From: Desulfobulbus sp.
Lineage (GTDB): Bacteria > Desulfobacterota > Desulfobulbia > Desulfobulbales > Desulfobulbaceae
NCBI GenBank assembly: GCA_028684915.1
Contig: JAQUEZ010000063.1
Span: forward strand, 1-32,483
Direction: 5' to 3'
Length of the DNA: 32,483 bases
This document shows, piece by piece, positions 1 to 8,737 of this stretch. A model generated the notes under the pieces. The model ran no database searches, had not been told where the DNA came from, and saw only the letters and a list, made by a program, of their open reading frames with translations. Within the stretch, counting starts at the first letter, position 1; each line of letters starts with the position of its first letter. Made by a program: the position numbers and the translations under genes.

Positions 1-576
1 CAATGGAATAGCTTCTGCACGATCACGCAGGGGAGGGATCACAACCGGGATGAAATTGAGACGGTAATACAGGTCTTCTCGAAATCGTCCTTCGGCAACC
101 ATCAACTCTAAGTTGCAGTGGGTGGCGGCAATGATACGCACGTCCACGGGTATAGCCTTTAATCCTCCCACCGGCTCAAACTCACGTTCCTGCAGTACTC
201 GGAGCAATTTGGCCTGTAGGGCGGGTTTCATATCGCCGATTTCATCGAGAAAGAGCGAGCCGCCATTGGCGTATTCAATCCGACCTATCTTGGAGCCGGT
301 AGCCCCGGTAAAAGCTCCTTTGGTATATCCAAACAGTTCGCTCTCCAGGAGATCATCAGGAATAGCAGCACAGTTGACCGGCACAAAGTTTTGTTGGGCT
401 CTTGGGCTTTTTGCATGGATAGCCTTCGCGACAAGTTCTTTGCCTGTACCGGATTCCCCTTGAATGAGCACCGTACTCAGGTCGTCCTCGGCAAGTTTGC
501 CGATTAACCTGAACAGGCGCTGCATGGACTCGCTTTGCCCTATAATTCCGGAAAATCCTAGAAAAGATGTACTCAT
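1..576 (-). CDS. Sigma-54-dependent transcriptional activator, AAA+ domain (partial, 3' end beyond window)
   Basis: The visible 192 codons read as the start of a bacterial enhancer-binding AAA+ ATPase that remodels sigma-54 RNA polymerase. Walker A (GESGTGKE) is at residues 40-47, the sigma-54 contact loop GAFTGA at 87-92 and Walker B (SLFLDE) at about 107-112. An arginine-rich sensor segment (FREDLYYRL) follows. The AAA+ domain begins about ten residues after the ATG, so no receiver, GAF or PAS domain precedes it, as in PspF-like activators. The ATG overlaps the stop of the upstream cyclic-nucleotide-binding gene by 4 bp (ATGA). The two are therefore probably translationally coupled, and that protein may supply the sensory input; this last point is inference. 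The C-terminal DNA-binding helix-turn-helix lies outside the window, so target promoters cannot be judged. Confidence 0.93.
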   Translation of the reverse strand, partial: MSTSFLGFSGIIGQSESMQRLFRLIGKLAEDDLSTVLIQGESGTGKELVAKAIHAKSPRAQQNFVPVNCAAIPDDLLESELFGYTKGAFTGATGSKIGRIEYANGGSLFLDEIGDMKPALQAKLLRVLQEREFEPVGGLKAIPVDVRIIAATHCNLELMVAEGRFREDLYYRLNFIPVVIPPLRDRAEAIPL

Positions 577-1049
577 TGTTGATCGAGATTGTCGGCAAGT
601 TTGCTGGTGGTCAGCCGCATATTGAGGCTGAGCAATCGCATAATTTTTTTGAGTAAAATAACCGTGATTGCAGGATAACGGTCAGTGAGAAGGTCAAAAC
701 CTTTTTTTGTCAAGATTATGACAACTGAAGGTTGTCGGGCTATGACCGTTGCTGAACGTGGTGATTTATCGATGATCGACATCTCCCCGATGGTGTTCCC
801 TTTTCCAAGTCGGGTGATCACCCGGTAATCGCCCACCGTGGTTTTTTTAAGTACATCCAACAGACCGCGGATAACAAAACACATAAAATCGCCCTTATCC
901 CCTTCAATAAACAGATGCTCACCGCGCATGACCTCCATATAGTTCATATGTCGGGCAAGAACATCAAGTTCATCGGTTTTAAAGGCATCAAAGAGCGGCA
1001 ACGTAAGAATGAGGTCCCTTGTTTTTTCTTCTGTTTCAGTGAGTTCCAT
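573..1049 (-). CDS. Cyclic-nucleotide-binding domain protein without DNA-binding domain
   Basis: This 158-residue protein is essentially one cNMP-binding (CAP-type) beta-roll. The phosphate-binding-cassette-like stretch is at residues 88-102, with the Gly-Glu pair at 88-89 and the conserved Pro-Arg at 97-98 (PRSATV). These are the residues that normally grip the cyclic phosphate, so ligand binding is plausible. The domain is followed only by a short helical tail. The CRP/FNR helix-turn-helix is missing, so it is unlikely to bind DNA itself. It overlaps the sigma-54 activator downstream by 4 bp, which suggests a sensor/effector pair. The ligand (cAMP, cGMP, c-di-GMP or none) cannot be read from sequence. 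The family call is firm; the role is inferred. Confidence 0.85.
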   Translation of the reverse strand: MELTETEEKTRDLILTLPLFDAFKTDELDVLARHMNYMEVMRGEHLFIEGDKGDFMCFVIRGLLDVLKKTTVGDYRVITRLGKGNTIGEMSIIDKSPRSATVIARQPSVVIILTKKGFDLLTDRYPAITVILLKKIMRLLSLNMRLTTSKLADNLDQQ

Positions 1050-1282
1050 TTCGGAAGCAACCGTTATTTTTATGCCGAGTAAGGTTGGCGGTCAATGGAA
1101 ACTGCTCAATAAGGTGTACTTTTTGTACGGCCCTGCTCAACAGTTAACGTAAGCCTACCACAGGTAAATTGTAGAATACAAGGGACTTTGCGAAAAAGTG
1201 TCATTTTATTGACGGATATTTGGATGGGTTCAACTGCTTATGTTGACTTGAAAAGTAAATTTTTGAACCACGGGTACAAAAA

Positions 1283-1771
1283 ATGATATGTAAAATCAGC
1301 TCTATCCTCAGTTTTGGGTTTGTCGTGTTCATCGGATTGTATTCATCAGCCCTGGCCTTTGATGCGGAGGTCACCCGTATTCTTGATGGGGATTCTTTTC
1401 GGGTCCGTCAGGGCCACACGATTACCGAGATCCGATTATACGGCATTGATTGCCCTGAATATCGTCAGGCAGGGTGGAAACAGGCGAAAAAAATGACCCA
1501 GACCCTTTTAGGTAAAGGCACCATTGAAATTCAACCCATGGATACCGACCGGTATGGACGAACAGTTGCCCTTGTGCGTACGCAGGGACGTCTTGTGAAC
1601 GCCGAACTCGTCCGTACCGGCTGGGCTTGGGTGTATCGCCGTTACTGTCATGCCCAGCCTCTTTGTCGTGAGTTGGAGAATTTTGAGCAGGAGGCCCAAA
1701 ATGGTCGAAGAGGAATCTGGCAAAAAAATCCACCGACACCCCCTTGGGTATGGAAACGTCAAAACCACTAA
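1283..1771 (+). CDS. Secreted thermonuclease (staphylococcal nuclease-like) protein
   Basis: This 162-residue SNase-fold protein probably cleaves DNA or RNA outside the cytoplasm. Residues 1-25 form a signal peptide with a hydrophobic core and an Ala-Leu-Ala cleavage region. The nuclease signature is complete. D37 lies in the DGDSF motif, R51 and D56-E59 in RLYGIDCPE, and R93 in DRYGR. These match the calcium-binding and catalytic D21, R35, D40, E43 and R87 of staphylococcal nuclease. C57 is typical of the Gram-negative YncB/thermonuclease group, and two more Cys near 121-127 could form a disulfide in the periplasm. The gene stands alone, divergent from the cNMP gene and about 200 bp from the next gene. 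Whether it scavenges nucleic acid or acts in defence is unknown. Confidence 0.9.
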   Translation: MICKISSILSFGFVVFIGLYSSALAFDAEVTRILDGDSFRVRQGHTITEIRLYGIDCPEYRQAGWKQAKKMTQTLLGKGTIEIQPMDTDRYGRTVALVRTQGRLVNAELVRTGWAWVYRRYCHAQPLCRELENFEQEAQNGRRGIWQKNPPTPPWVWKRQNH

Positions 1772-1953
1772 TGTCGCGGGTTTTTTGGTGGAGATTCTAT
1801 CTTGGCAAGCGCCTGCGATCATCGGCAACCAGAGAATAAATCTCATTTAACCTTGTATTAGTTGAAATCCAAGTGATACAATTTTTCTAATTGTAGCGGG
1901 AAGGTGTCCGGTTGTCCTCACCTATTACCAGCCTTCTCCTCATTAGACACTAC

Positions 1954-1961
1954 AAAGGAGG
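1954..1961 (+). promoter_or_regulatory. Strong ribosome binding site that fixes the start at 1971
   Basis: AAAGGAGG lies 9 nt before ATG 1971. A TTG codon at 1962 is in frame but directly touches this Shine-Dalgarno sequence, so it cannot be the start. Confidence 0.8.
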
Positions 1962-1970
1962 TTGACGAGT

Positions 1971-2204
1971 ATGAGTGTTCCCCCGAAAAACAACCCATTA
2001 TGGGCCGACATTGTAACTGGTCGGAAAACGTTCACGCTCAAATTTTTAGCGGCTAAAATTCTTCTTGGCCGGGTGGTTCGAACAGTATCCGCTTCCCCCA
2101 CCGCTGAAAATGTTCGCGAAGCCGTGGATCAACTGCATGCAATATATGAAAAAAATGCAGGCAGCCCATCGGTTAAGGACGATATTAAACTCATTTTCGG
2201 ATAG
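1971..2204 (+). CDS. Small conserved-looking hypothetical protein (77 aa)
   Basis: I do not recognise this 77-residue protein. It starts at the ATG placed 9 nt after a near-perfect Shine-Dalgarno sequence. It is basic in the first half, has no signal peptide or membrane segment, and has an amphipathic helical second half. It ends 8 bp before the ATG of the next gene, whose own AGGAGG lies in the gap, so the two form an operon. Good ribosome binding sites on both genes argue that it is real. Being co-encoded with a FIST-like protein suggests a shared role, but its function cannot be given. Confidence 0.7.
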   Translation: MSVPPKNNPLWADIVTGRKTFTLKFLAAKILLGRVVRTVSASPTAENVREAVDQLHAIYEKNAGSPSVKDDIKLIFG

Positions 2205-2212
2205 GAGGAACC

Positions 2213-3208
2213 ATGCAACAGAATATTTTCAGTGTCACCGAGGTTGAACAGTCGATCAAAAATGGACGCACTCTGCTGCTCGCCGGTGAGGAGGCGCTGC
2301 TTGCTAAACTGCCCCAGGGAAAATGGCTGGGTGGTACCATCCCGTATTTTGTCACTCCTGAGAAAGGCGGAGCGGTCTCCCAGGAGCAGGTCTTTGTTAC
2401 CGATATTACCGAGGTAGCCTCGGCTGTGACCGTGGCGGTGTATGATCAGAACACCTTGGGTAAAGTATATACCGATGCTGAGGGGAGCGGTTTTAGTTTT
2501 ATTATCGTGCCGGCTGCCAGCCAGGTACATGCCTCTTTTGCTGTCAATGCACCGAATTACAAAGATTTCGGTTGCCGTCCCCTGATTGGATGGGTCTCAG
2601 GTGTTCATCTGGGCGATTTGGGTAAAATTACGCCGAAAGTATTTGATGGAACCACTGGTAAATCCTACGAACAGGACGCTGTGGTCATGCATGTCATGCT
2701 TCCTGCCGGTAAATCGGTGGATGTGGGGATTATCAATCTCTTTGAGCAGGGAGATGGTGATATTCTAACCTTTATCGATGATGGATTTGCCGTGACCGAT
2801 GTCATGGTGAACGGGGTCAAAGAGAATTTTGCCGATTATATCACTCGCAACAATCTTGACACCAAACTGCCGTTGGTTGCCGATTATTACGGGGCCTTGG
2901 TGAATATCAGCTTCCAGAGTGTTGCCCCAGGCGGAGAAGTCAAACTCTATGCTCCGGTTTTTTCCGGTATTCGTTATAAACATGCAAAATCGGTCAGCAA
3001 TTATGCCGAGGCTTTCGGAACTCAGTTGGAAAAGAGTAGCCCGGATGCCAAGAGCGTGGCCTTTTCCTGCAACTGTATTCTCAATTATCTCTACTCCGAG
3101 TTGGAAGGGAAGAAAACCGATCCTTTTGTCGGCCCGGTTACTTTCGGCGAGATTGCCTACCAGTTGCTGAATCAGACACTTGTCTATCTTGAAGTTCACG
3201 ATAGCTGA
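2213..3208 (+). CDS. FIST-C-like / DUF6976-like protein of unknown function
   Basis: This 331-residue soluble protein has no signal peptide or membrane segment. The C-terminal part carries features of the FIST family of putative small-molecule sensors. A Phe-Ser-Cys-x-Cys core is at about 284-288. A Phe-Gly-Glu-Ile motif at 311-314 is followed by an Asn-Gln-Thr strand, the position of the usual GEI...N.T segment of FIST-C domains. I believe it corresponds to the family called DUF6976, but that name is from memory and should be checked. AGGAGG lies just before the ATG. The gene follows the small 77-residue gene by 8 bp and is followed by a clear terminator, so the two make a closed operon. FIST proteins often work with signal transduction genes, but none lies beside it here. 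Confidence 0.6.
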   Translation: MQQNIFSVTEVEQSIKNGRTLLLAGEEALLAKLPQGKWLGGTIPYFVTPEKGGAVSQEQVFVTDITEVASAVTVAVYDQNTLGKVYTDAEGSGFSFIIVPAASQVHASFAVNAPNYKDFGCRPLIGWVSGVHLGDLGKITPKVFDGTTGKSYEQDAVVMHVMLPAGKSVDVGIINLFEQGDGDILTFIDDGFAVTDVMVNGVKENFADYITRNNLDTKLPLVADYYGALVNISFQSVAPGGEVKLYAPVFSGIRYKHAKSVSNYAEAFGTQLEKSSPDAKSVAFSCNCILNYLYSELEGKKTDPFVGPVTFGEIAYQLLNQTLVYLEVHDS

Positions 3209-3234
3209 CAGGATATTTTTCTTTGCTGCAATTG

Positions 3235-3260
3235 AGGCCCGGTTAGCCCGGGCCTTTTTC
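3235..3260 (+). terminator. Rho-independent terminator after the FIST-like gene
   Basis: A perfect 8-bp GC-rich stem, AGGCCCGG (3235-3242) with CCGGGCCT (3248-3255), closes a 5-nt loop. A run of five T follows (3255-3259). It lies 27 bp after the stop codon at 3208. Confidence 0.9.
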
Positions 3261-3266
3261 ATTGTC

Positions 3267-3349
3267 GATCTCCTAAAAATTCTCGAGCACGACATTGGCA
3301 TCTTCGTAACATGTGTATTTATGATACGTAATTTTTCGGATTTGGGATT
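3267..3349. repeat. Type-2 intergenic repeat, copy 1
   Basis: This segment aligns with 6454-6556. The best shared blocks are CTTCGTAA (3302 and 6492), a TGTATTT-like block and GATACGTAA. Weaker similarity upstream is of the form GAGnACGACnTT. It directly abuts the type-1 repeat that starts at 3353, so this gap holds a composite of two repeat types. The ends are approximate. Confidence 0.55.
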
Positions 3350-3352
3350 TTT

Positions 3353-3514
3353 GATGGACTCGTAAAAAGTCCATCACACTCTAAGAGATGGCTACGTAAA
3401 AAAAACAGATAGACAAGGAGGAGTGTTTTTTTCGGGGCGAAGGCATACCTCAGGTATGTCGAGTGCCCGGAAAAACGCTACGACGTAGGAGCTCGAAGTT
3501 TTTACGAGTCCATC
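3353..3514. repeat. Type-1 intergenic repeat (MITE/REP-like), copy 1
   Basis: This 162-bp element has perfect 16-bp terminal inverted repeats: GATGGACTCGTAAAAA at 3353-3368 and its reverse complement at 3499-3514. The left end also folds on itself, as GATGGACT (3353-3360) pairs with AGTCCATC (3368-3375). A second internal hairpin is CATACC/GGTATG near 3444-3457. Its core matches 16270-16418 in long blocks, for example AGGTATGTCGAGTG at 3452-3465 and 16356-16369. It has no coding capacity. Its right half extends the DUF1848 reading frame upstream, which is an artefact and not the gene's start. Confidence 0.85.
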
Positions 3515-3543
3515 TTTATTGCAATTCAAGCAGTCATGCATCC

Positions 3544-4524
3544 ATGATCATTAGTGCCAGTCGGCGCACCGATATTCCGGCCTTGTATAGCCTCTGGTTG
3601 TTGAACCGGCTGCGGGCAGGCAGGGTGTTGGTGCGCAATCCCTTCAACCGTCGTCAGGTTTCAGACATTCGCCTTGACCCTACAGTGGTCGACTGTTTAG
3701 TCCTCTGGACCAAGAATCCCGCACCCTTGTTGCCACATGTGCAGGAGATCGAAACCTTGGGGTATCCTCTGGTGGTCCACTACACAATCACTGCTTGTGA
3801 ACAGCCGCTGGAGTACGGCCTACCGAGTTTAACAAAACGTATTGCTGCTTTTAGAAAACTCGCACAGCTGTTGGGGCCGGAGAGGGTGCTGTGGCGCTTT
3901 GATCCCATCCTCCTCACCAAACCCCGCGGTGTTCAATACTGTTTGGATCAATTTGCCCTGCTGTGTCAGGCCCTGCAGGGATTAACCCACCAGTGTGCCA
4001 CCAGCTTTGTGAGTCTTTATGCAAAATGTCGAAGAAATCTTGCCGGGGTCGATATTTTGTCACTCGATGATCTTGCGAAAAAAGAGCTGGTTCTGCAACT
4101 CTCTGCCGTGGCAATCGACTATGGTATCCGGCTCAAGGCCTGCTGCGATAGTTTTTTGATAAAAGAGTGCAGCATTGAACAGGCCCACTGCATTGATGCT
4201 GTTCAACTGGGACGCATTTTGGGAGAGGAGCTTGAGGGGAAAAAAGACTCTGGGCAACGGCCGGAATGTGGTTGCACCACAAGTATCGATATTGGTGCCT
4301 ACGATTCCTGCACCCATGGTTGCCGATATTGCTACGCCAACACGAATCACCAGGTCGCAGTCCGGAATTATGCTGCCCATGATCCCGATTCACCGCTTTT
4401 AATCGGACATCTCCAGGGTGATGAAACCATTCGCAAGCGGGATATGGTTTCACTGCGCAGACAGCAACCATCCCTTTTTTCTCCCTGCGGGATGAAAAAG
4501 AATTCTGCTCTGTTAAAGCGGTGA
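3544..4524 (+). CDS. DUF1848 family iron-sulfur protein
   Basis: This 326-residue protein begins with MIISASRRTDIPA, the typical opening of DUF1848 proteins, so ATG 3544 is chosen. The frame stays open upstream to 3463, but only because it runs through the intergenic repeat. A conserved WTKNP motif lies near residue 60, and a WRFDP motif near residue 120. The C-terminal Cys cluster SCTHGCRYCYAN (C256, C260, C263) resembles the [4Fe-4S] site of the radical SAM/spore-photoproduct-lyase group. It is preceded by a Cys-x-Cys near 244. The protein probably binds an iron-sulfur cluster, but no reaction is established for the family. It lies 135 bp before the malic enzyme gene, which has its own promoter-like sequence. 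The family call is firm; the function is unknown. Confidence 0.88.
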   Translation: MIISASRRTDIPALYSLWLLNRLRAGRVLVRNPFNRRQVSDIRLDPTVVDCLVLWTKNPAPLLPHVQEIETLGYPLVVHYTITACEQPLEYGLPSLTKRIAAFRKLAQLLGPERVLWRFDPILLTKPRGVQYCLDQFALLCQALQGLTHQCATSFVSLYAKCRRNLAGVDILSLDDLAKKELVLQLSAVAIDYGIRLKACCDSFLIKECSIEQAHCIDAVQLGRILGEELEGKKDSGQRPECGCTTSIDIGAYDSCTHGCRYCYANTNHQVAVRNYAAHDPDSPLLIGHLQGDETIRKRDMVSLRRQQPSLFSPCGMKKNSALLKR

Positions 4525-4542
4525 AACGATAAATAGAGAATC

Positions 4543-4571
4543 TTGACAGTCGGACTAGCGCCATGTATTGG
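4543..4571 (+). promoter_or_regulatory. Possible sigma-70 promoter for the malic enzyme gene
   Basis: A perfect -35 hexamer, TTGACA, is at 4543-4548. A weak -10 such as TATTGG at 4566-4571 follows with a 17-bp spacer. It lies just before the palindrome at 4588-4603. The -10 match is poor, so this is tentative. Confidence 0.4.
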
Positions 4572-4587
4572 TCCTCCCTACCAGGCG

Positions 4588-4603
4588 CATGCCGCACGGC
4601 ATG
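4588..4603. promoter_or_regulatory. Palindromic operator-like site upstream of malic enzyme
   Basis: CATGCCG-CA-CGGCATG is a perfect 7-bp inverted repeat around a 2-bp centre. The centre is too tight for a hairpin terminator but suits a dimeric regulator. It sits between the candidate promoter and the start codon at 4662, where a repressor could block transcription. No regulator is identified. Confidence 0.4.
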
Positions 4604-4604
4604 A

Positions 4605-6453
<1,849 letters not shown>

Positions 6454-6455
<2 letters not shown>

Positions 6456-6556
6456 TGGCCTCGTTATTATTCCCGAGAACGACGTTTCGAGCTTCGTAAT
6501 ATACTGTATTTTTCGATACGTAACTTCCCGAATTTTGGTTCTTTTACGAGTCAATC
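6454..6556. repeat. Type-2 intergenic repeat, copy 2
   Basis: This stretch of about 103 bp begins GATGGCCTCGT and ends ACGAGTCAATC, which are imperfect terminal inverted repeats. Its middle (6492-6540) aligns with 3302-3349. It starts inside the malic enzyme stop codon, whose TGA supplies the first GA, so the element abuts the gene exactly. It has no coding capacity. Confidence 0.6.
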
Positions 6557-6573
6557 TTCATTCGATTGATTTA

Positions 6574-6619
6574 AGAAATGGCCCGACACATCCAGAATGC
6601 GTCGGGCCATTTCTATTTT
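6574..6619. terminator. Bidirectional terminator between the malic enzyme gene and the minus-strand gene at 6634
   Basis: A perfect 14-bp stem pairs AGAAATGGCCCGAC (6574-6587) with 6601-6614 across a 13-nt loop. T/A-rich tails lie on both sides (ATTTTAA to the right, and TTAAATC on the reverse strand). It separates two convergent genes. Confidence 0.85.
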
Positions 6620-6633
6620 AAGCTGGGATCAGT

Positions 6634-6903
6634 TTAGTCGTCGCGTCGGCCCGGTTTGCGGACAAAGTCTTCAAATTTGGGCTGAACCATGCAGAAACCG
6701 CTCATGCAGTCGCCGACCGCATTGATCTCCGCCTCTTCCAGATCAATCAGGGCCGCGATGACATCATTCTCATTGAAACCAGCAAACTCACCCTCCTGAG
6801 TGTACCAACCGTCTCCCTTACGGAATTGGAATCGATTGTGTACCTCGGCGATTTGCTGATCCCGTGGGAGTTCAATGAATTTAACATTTGCTGAACCGGA
6901 CAT
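6634..6903 (-). CDS. Small hypothetical protein (89 aa)
   Basis: I do not recognise this protein. It is acidic and soluble with no signal or membrane segment, and carries a Cys-x4-Cys pair (DCMSGFC) near residues 67-72. The start is supported by an excellent AAGGAGG 7 nt upstream. It lies 48 bp downstream of the MotA-like gene on the same strand and ends before a bidirectional terminator, so the two are probably an operon. The Cys pair could bind metal or form a disulfide. No function is proposed. Confidence 0.7.
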   Translation of the reverse strand: MSGSANVKFIELPRDQQIAEVHNRFQFRKGDGWYTQEGEFAGFNENDVIAALIDLEEAEINAVGDCMSGFCMVQPKFEDFVRKPGRRDD

Positions 6904-6951
6904 CGGGTGCCTCCTTGCGGATGAATGAGCTGCGGGGAGTTTTAGGTTGGG

Positions 6952-7335
6952 CTACCAGAGATTTTGATCTGCCTTACCAAGAAAAACTTTAGTGCAGATA
7001 AGGATGTTGCGGGCATTGTCGCCGGCCTGAATGCGTAACAATCCTTCGCGGATTATGATTTTTTTAAGGAGTTCCCGACCATTGGATTCGTTGTAGTAGA
7101 TATCGGAATCAAGGATGTCTTGTAAATTTTCAGGCTCGGTCTTGTCGACGATGAGTTGGACTCCGAGTTTGAGAAATGGATCTCTGATTTGCAGGATTTC
7201 ACCTTCCAGTGCAAGCAGACCGCGTTTGAAAGCAACTTCACCCAGATCGCGCAACTGTTTTACCAGGGGGACCAGGCTTTCTTGATCTTCTTTGCTACAA
7301 GCCGCCTTGGCGGCAAGGGACAGATCTCGTAACAT
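6952..7335 (-). CDS. Soluble MotA cytoplasmic-domain-like protein (127 aa)
   Basis: Residues about 28-80 resemble the cytoplasmic loop of the flagellar stator protein MotA. A Leu-Gly-Glu-x-A-x-x-x-GLLALE block is followed by Asp-Pro-Phe-Leu-Lys, a QLIVDKTEPE block and Leu-x-x-Ile-Leu. In MotA this loop touches FliG in the rotor. Here there are no membrane segments and no MotB neighbour, so the protein cannot conduct ions. It might bind FliG or an MotA-like complex, or be a remnant of a stator gene; both ideas are inference. The start ATG has AAGGAAC 6 nt upstream. It is followed on the same strand by the 89-residue gene. The resemblance was judged by eye and needs a profile search. Confidence 0.6.
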   Translation of the reverse strand: MLRDLSLAAKAACSKEDQESLVPLVKQLRDLGEVAFKRGLLALEGEILQIRDPFLKLGVQLIVDKTEPENLQDILDSDIYYNESNGRELLKKIIIREGLLRIQAGDNARNILICTKVFLGKADQNLW

Positions 7336-7531
7336 ATGGGTTCCTTACGGTTTATTGAAATAGTGATGAGCCTAGCTCGCCAACATTTTGCGAGTTGCTC
7401 CTTTCATTGTGCAGAGAAGATCGGTAAAAGTGAAGCGAAAAAGCCAGGTGACTGGAGGCTAGTTTTTTTGGGGAGCGAGCCTTTTGGGTTGCCCAAAGAG
7501 TTGGAGGGTATTGCGGTGTCGGCGTCGAGGG

Positions 7532-8731
7532 TTATTCGGAGCGCAGCGCCTCGAGCGGGCTGAGCAGGGCGGCTTGGCGGGCTGGAAGAATGGATGCCAA
7601 AATGCCGATAATCATGGAGAGGAGTTCGGCGAAAATAACGAAGCTCCAGGGCGTATGCACCGGCAGTAGTGGGACGAATATATGAATCAGATTGGCGCAG
7701 ATAAAGCCGGCGGCTAGTCCGGCAAAACCGCCGAGGGCCGCCAGTAAGGTGCCCTCCATGAGAAAAAAAACAAGGACCTGCGCTTTGGTGGCACCAATAG
7801 CTCGCAGTAGACCAATCTCACCGGTGCGTTCACGAACGGCTATGGTCATGACGGTGAAGATGCCCACGCTCCCCACCAACAGTGAAATCCCGCCCAGAGC
7901 ACCGACGGCCACGGTGAGCATCCCCAGCACCGAGCCGAGCACCTCCAGCATCTGCTGCTGAGTGGTAATGGTAAAATCTTCCTGGCCATGGCGGGCAAGC
8001 AGAAGGCGTTTGATCGCCGCCACCATTTCATCCGGGTCGTTGCCCTCGCGGTAAAGGATATCAATCTCCATCAGTCCGTCTCGGTTGAACAAGTCAAGTG
8101 CGCGAACTGCAGGGAAGTAGACCGTGTCGTCCATATCGAAACCAAGGATCTGCCCCTTGGATTCCATCACCCCGATTACTCGTGCCGGCTGATTGCCGAT
8201 TTGGATCCGTTCACCAAGCGGGTTGCGATCGGGAAAGAGTTCCTGGCGGACTTTATGCCCCAGCACCACAAAGGCCCGTGCTGTCCGAGCGTCGTCGGGC
8301 GGCAGGAAACGGCCATTCTGCACCTGCATGCGAAAGGCTCTGTCCATCTCCGGTCCTACCCCGTAGACGGTGATACGGCGAGTCCGATTCTCAGCCTTGA
8401 CTTCCGCATTGCCCTGAACCATAGGCACTGCCGCCTCAATGCCTGGCAATTGGCGCAGGGCATTAGCATCTTCTAGGGTGAGGAGTCGTTCCGAGCCGAT
8501 GACACCCAAGGAAGTACCCATGGTGGTAATCTTGCCCGGATTGATTGCGATGAGGTTGGTGCCGAATTGGGTGAATTCAGCAAGTACGAACCGTTGTAGT
8601 CCTTCACCCATGGAGGTGAGCAAGATAACTGCGGCGATTCCCACGGCAATACCCAAGCCGGTGAGAAAGGAATGCAGCCTTTTGGCCCGGATCGAGGTGG
8701 TGATGAATTGAATCTGATCAAAGATATCCAT
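7532..8731 (-). CDS. MacB-like ABC transporter permease 2 (FtsX/MacB_PCD family)
   Basis: This 399-residue inner-membrane permease is the last gene of the four-gene exporter operon. One membrane segment near residues 20-42 is followed by a large periplasmic domain (about 45-270). Three C-terminal membrane segments follow (about 275-390), the MacB/LolCE/FtsX topology. The ExxGLLRAIGATxxQV-type coupling motif of FtsX permeases is visible near 310. The gene starts 6 bp after the preceding permease stop. Two paralogous permeases beside one ATPase suggest a heterodimeric membrane core. MacB-type exporters drive an adaptor and outer-membrane channel mechanically from the inner membrane. The substrate is unknown (peptide, lipid or antibiotic). 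No MacB ATPase is fused to it. Confidence 0.9.
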   Translation of the reverse strand: MDIFDQIQFITTSIRAKRLHSFLTGLGIAVGIAAVILLTSMGEGLQRFVLAEFTQFGTNLIAINPGKITTMGTSLGVIGSERLLTLEDANALRQLPGIEAAVPMVQGNAEVKAENRTRRITVYGVGPEMDRAFRMQVQNGRFLPPDDARTARAFVVLGHKVRQELFPDRNPLGERIQIGNQPARVIGVMESKGQILGFDMDDTVYFPAVRALDLFNRDGLMEIDILYREGNDPDEMVAAIKRLLLARHGQEDFTITTQQQMLEVLGSVLGMLTVAVGALGGISLLVGSVGIFTVMTIAVRERTGEIGLLRAIGATKAQVLVFFLMEGTLLAALGGFAGLAAGFICANLIHIFVPLLPVHTPWSFVIFAELLSMIIGILASILPARQAALLSPLEALRSE

Positions 8732-8737
8732 AACAGC

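Noticed and set aside
1650..1850. 66-codon plus-strand frame overlapping the nuclease 3' end
   Set aside because: It mostly overlaps the nuclease gene in another frame and has no ribosome site of its own.
3463..3543. Upstream extension of the DUF1848 gene to 3463
   Set aside because: The added codons come from the type-1 repeat; the family N-terminus starts at 3544.
7436..7472. Possible terminator after the exporter operon on the minus strand
   Set aside because: The stem (CCAG/CTGG) is short and bulged. The T-run is good, but the fold is too weak to call.
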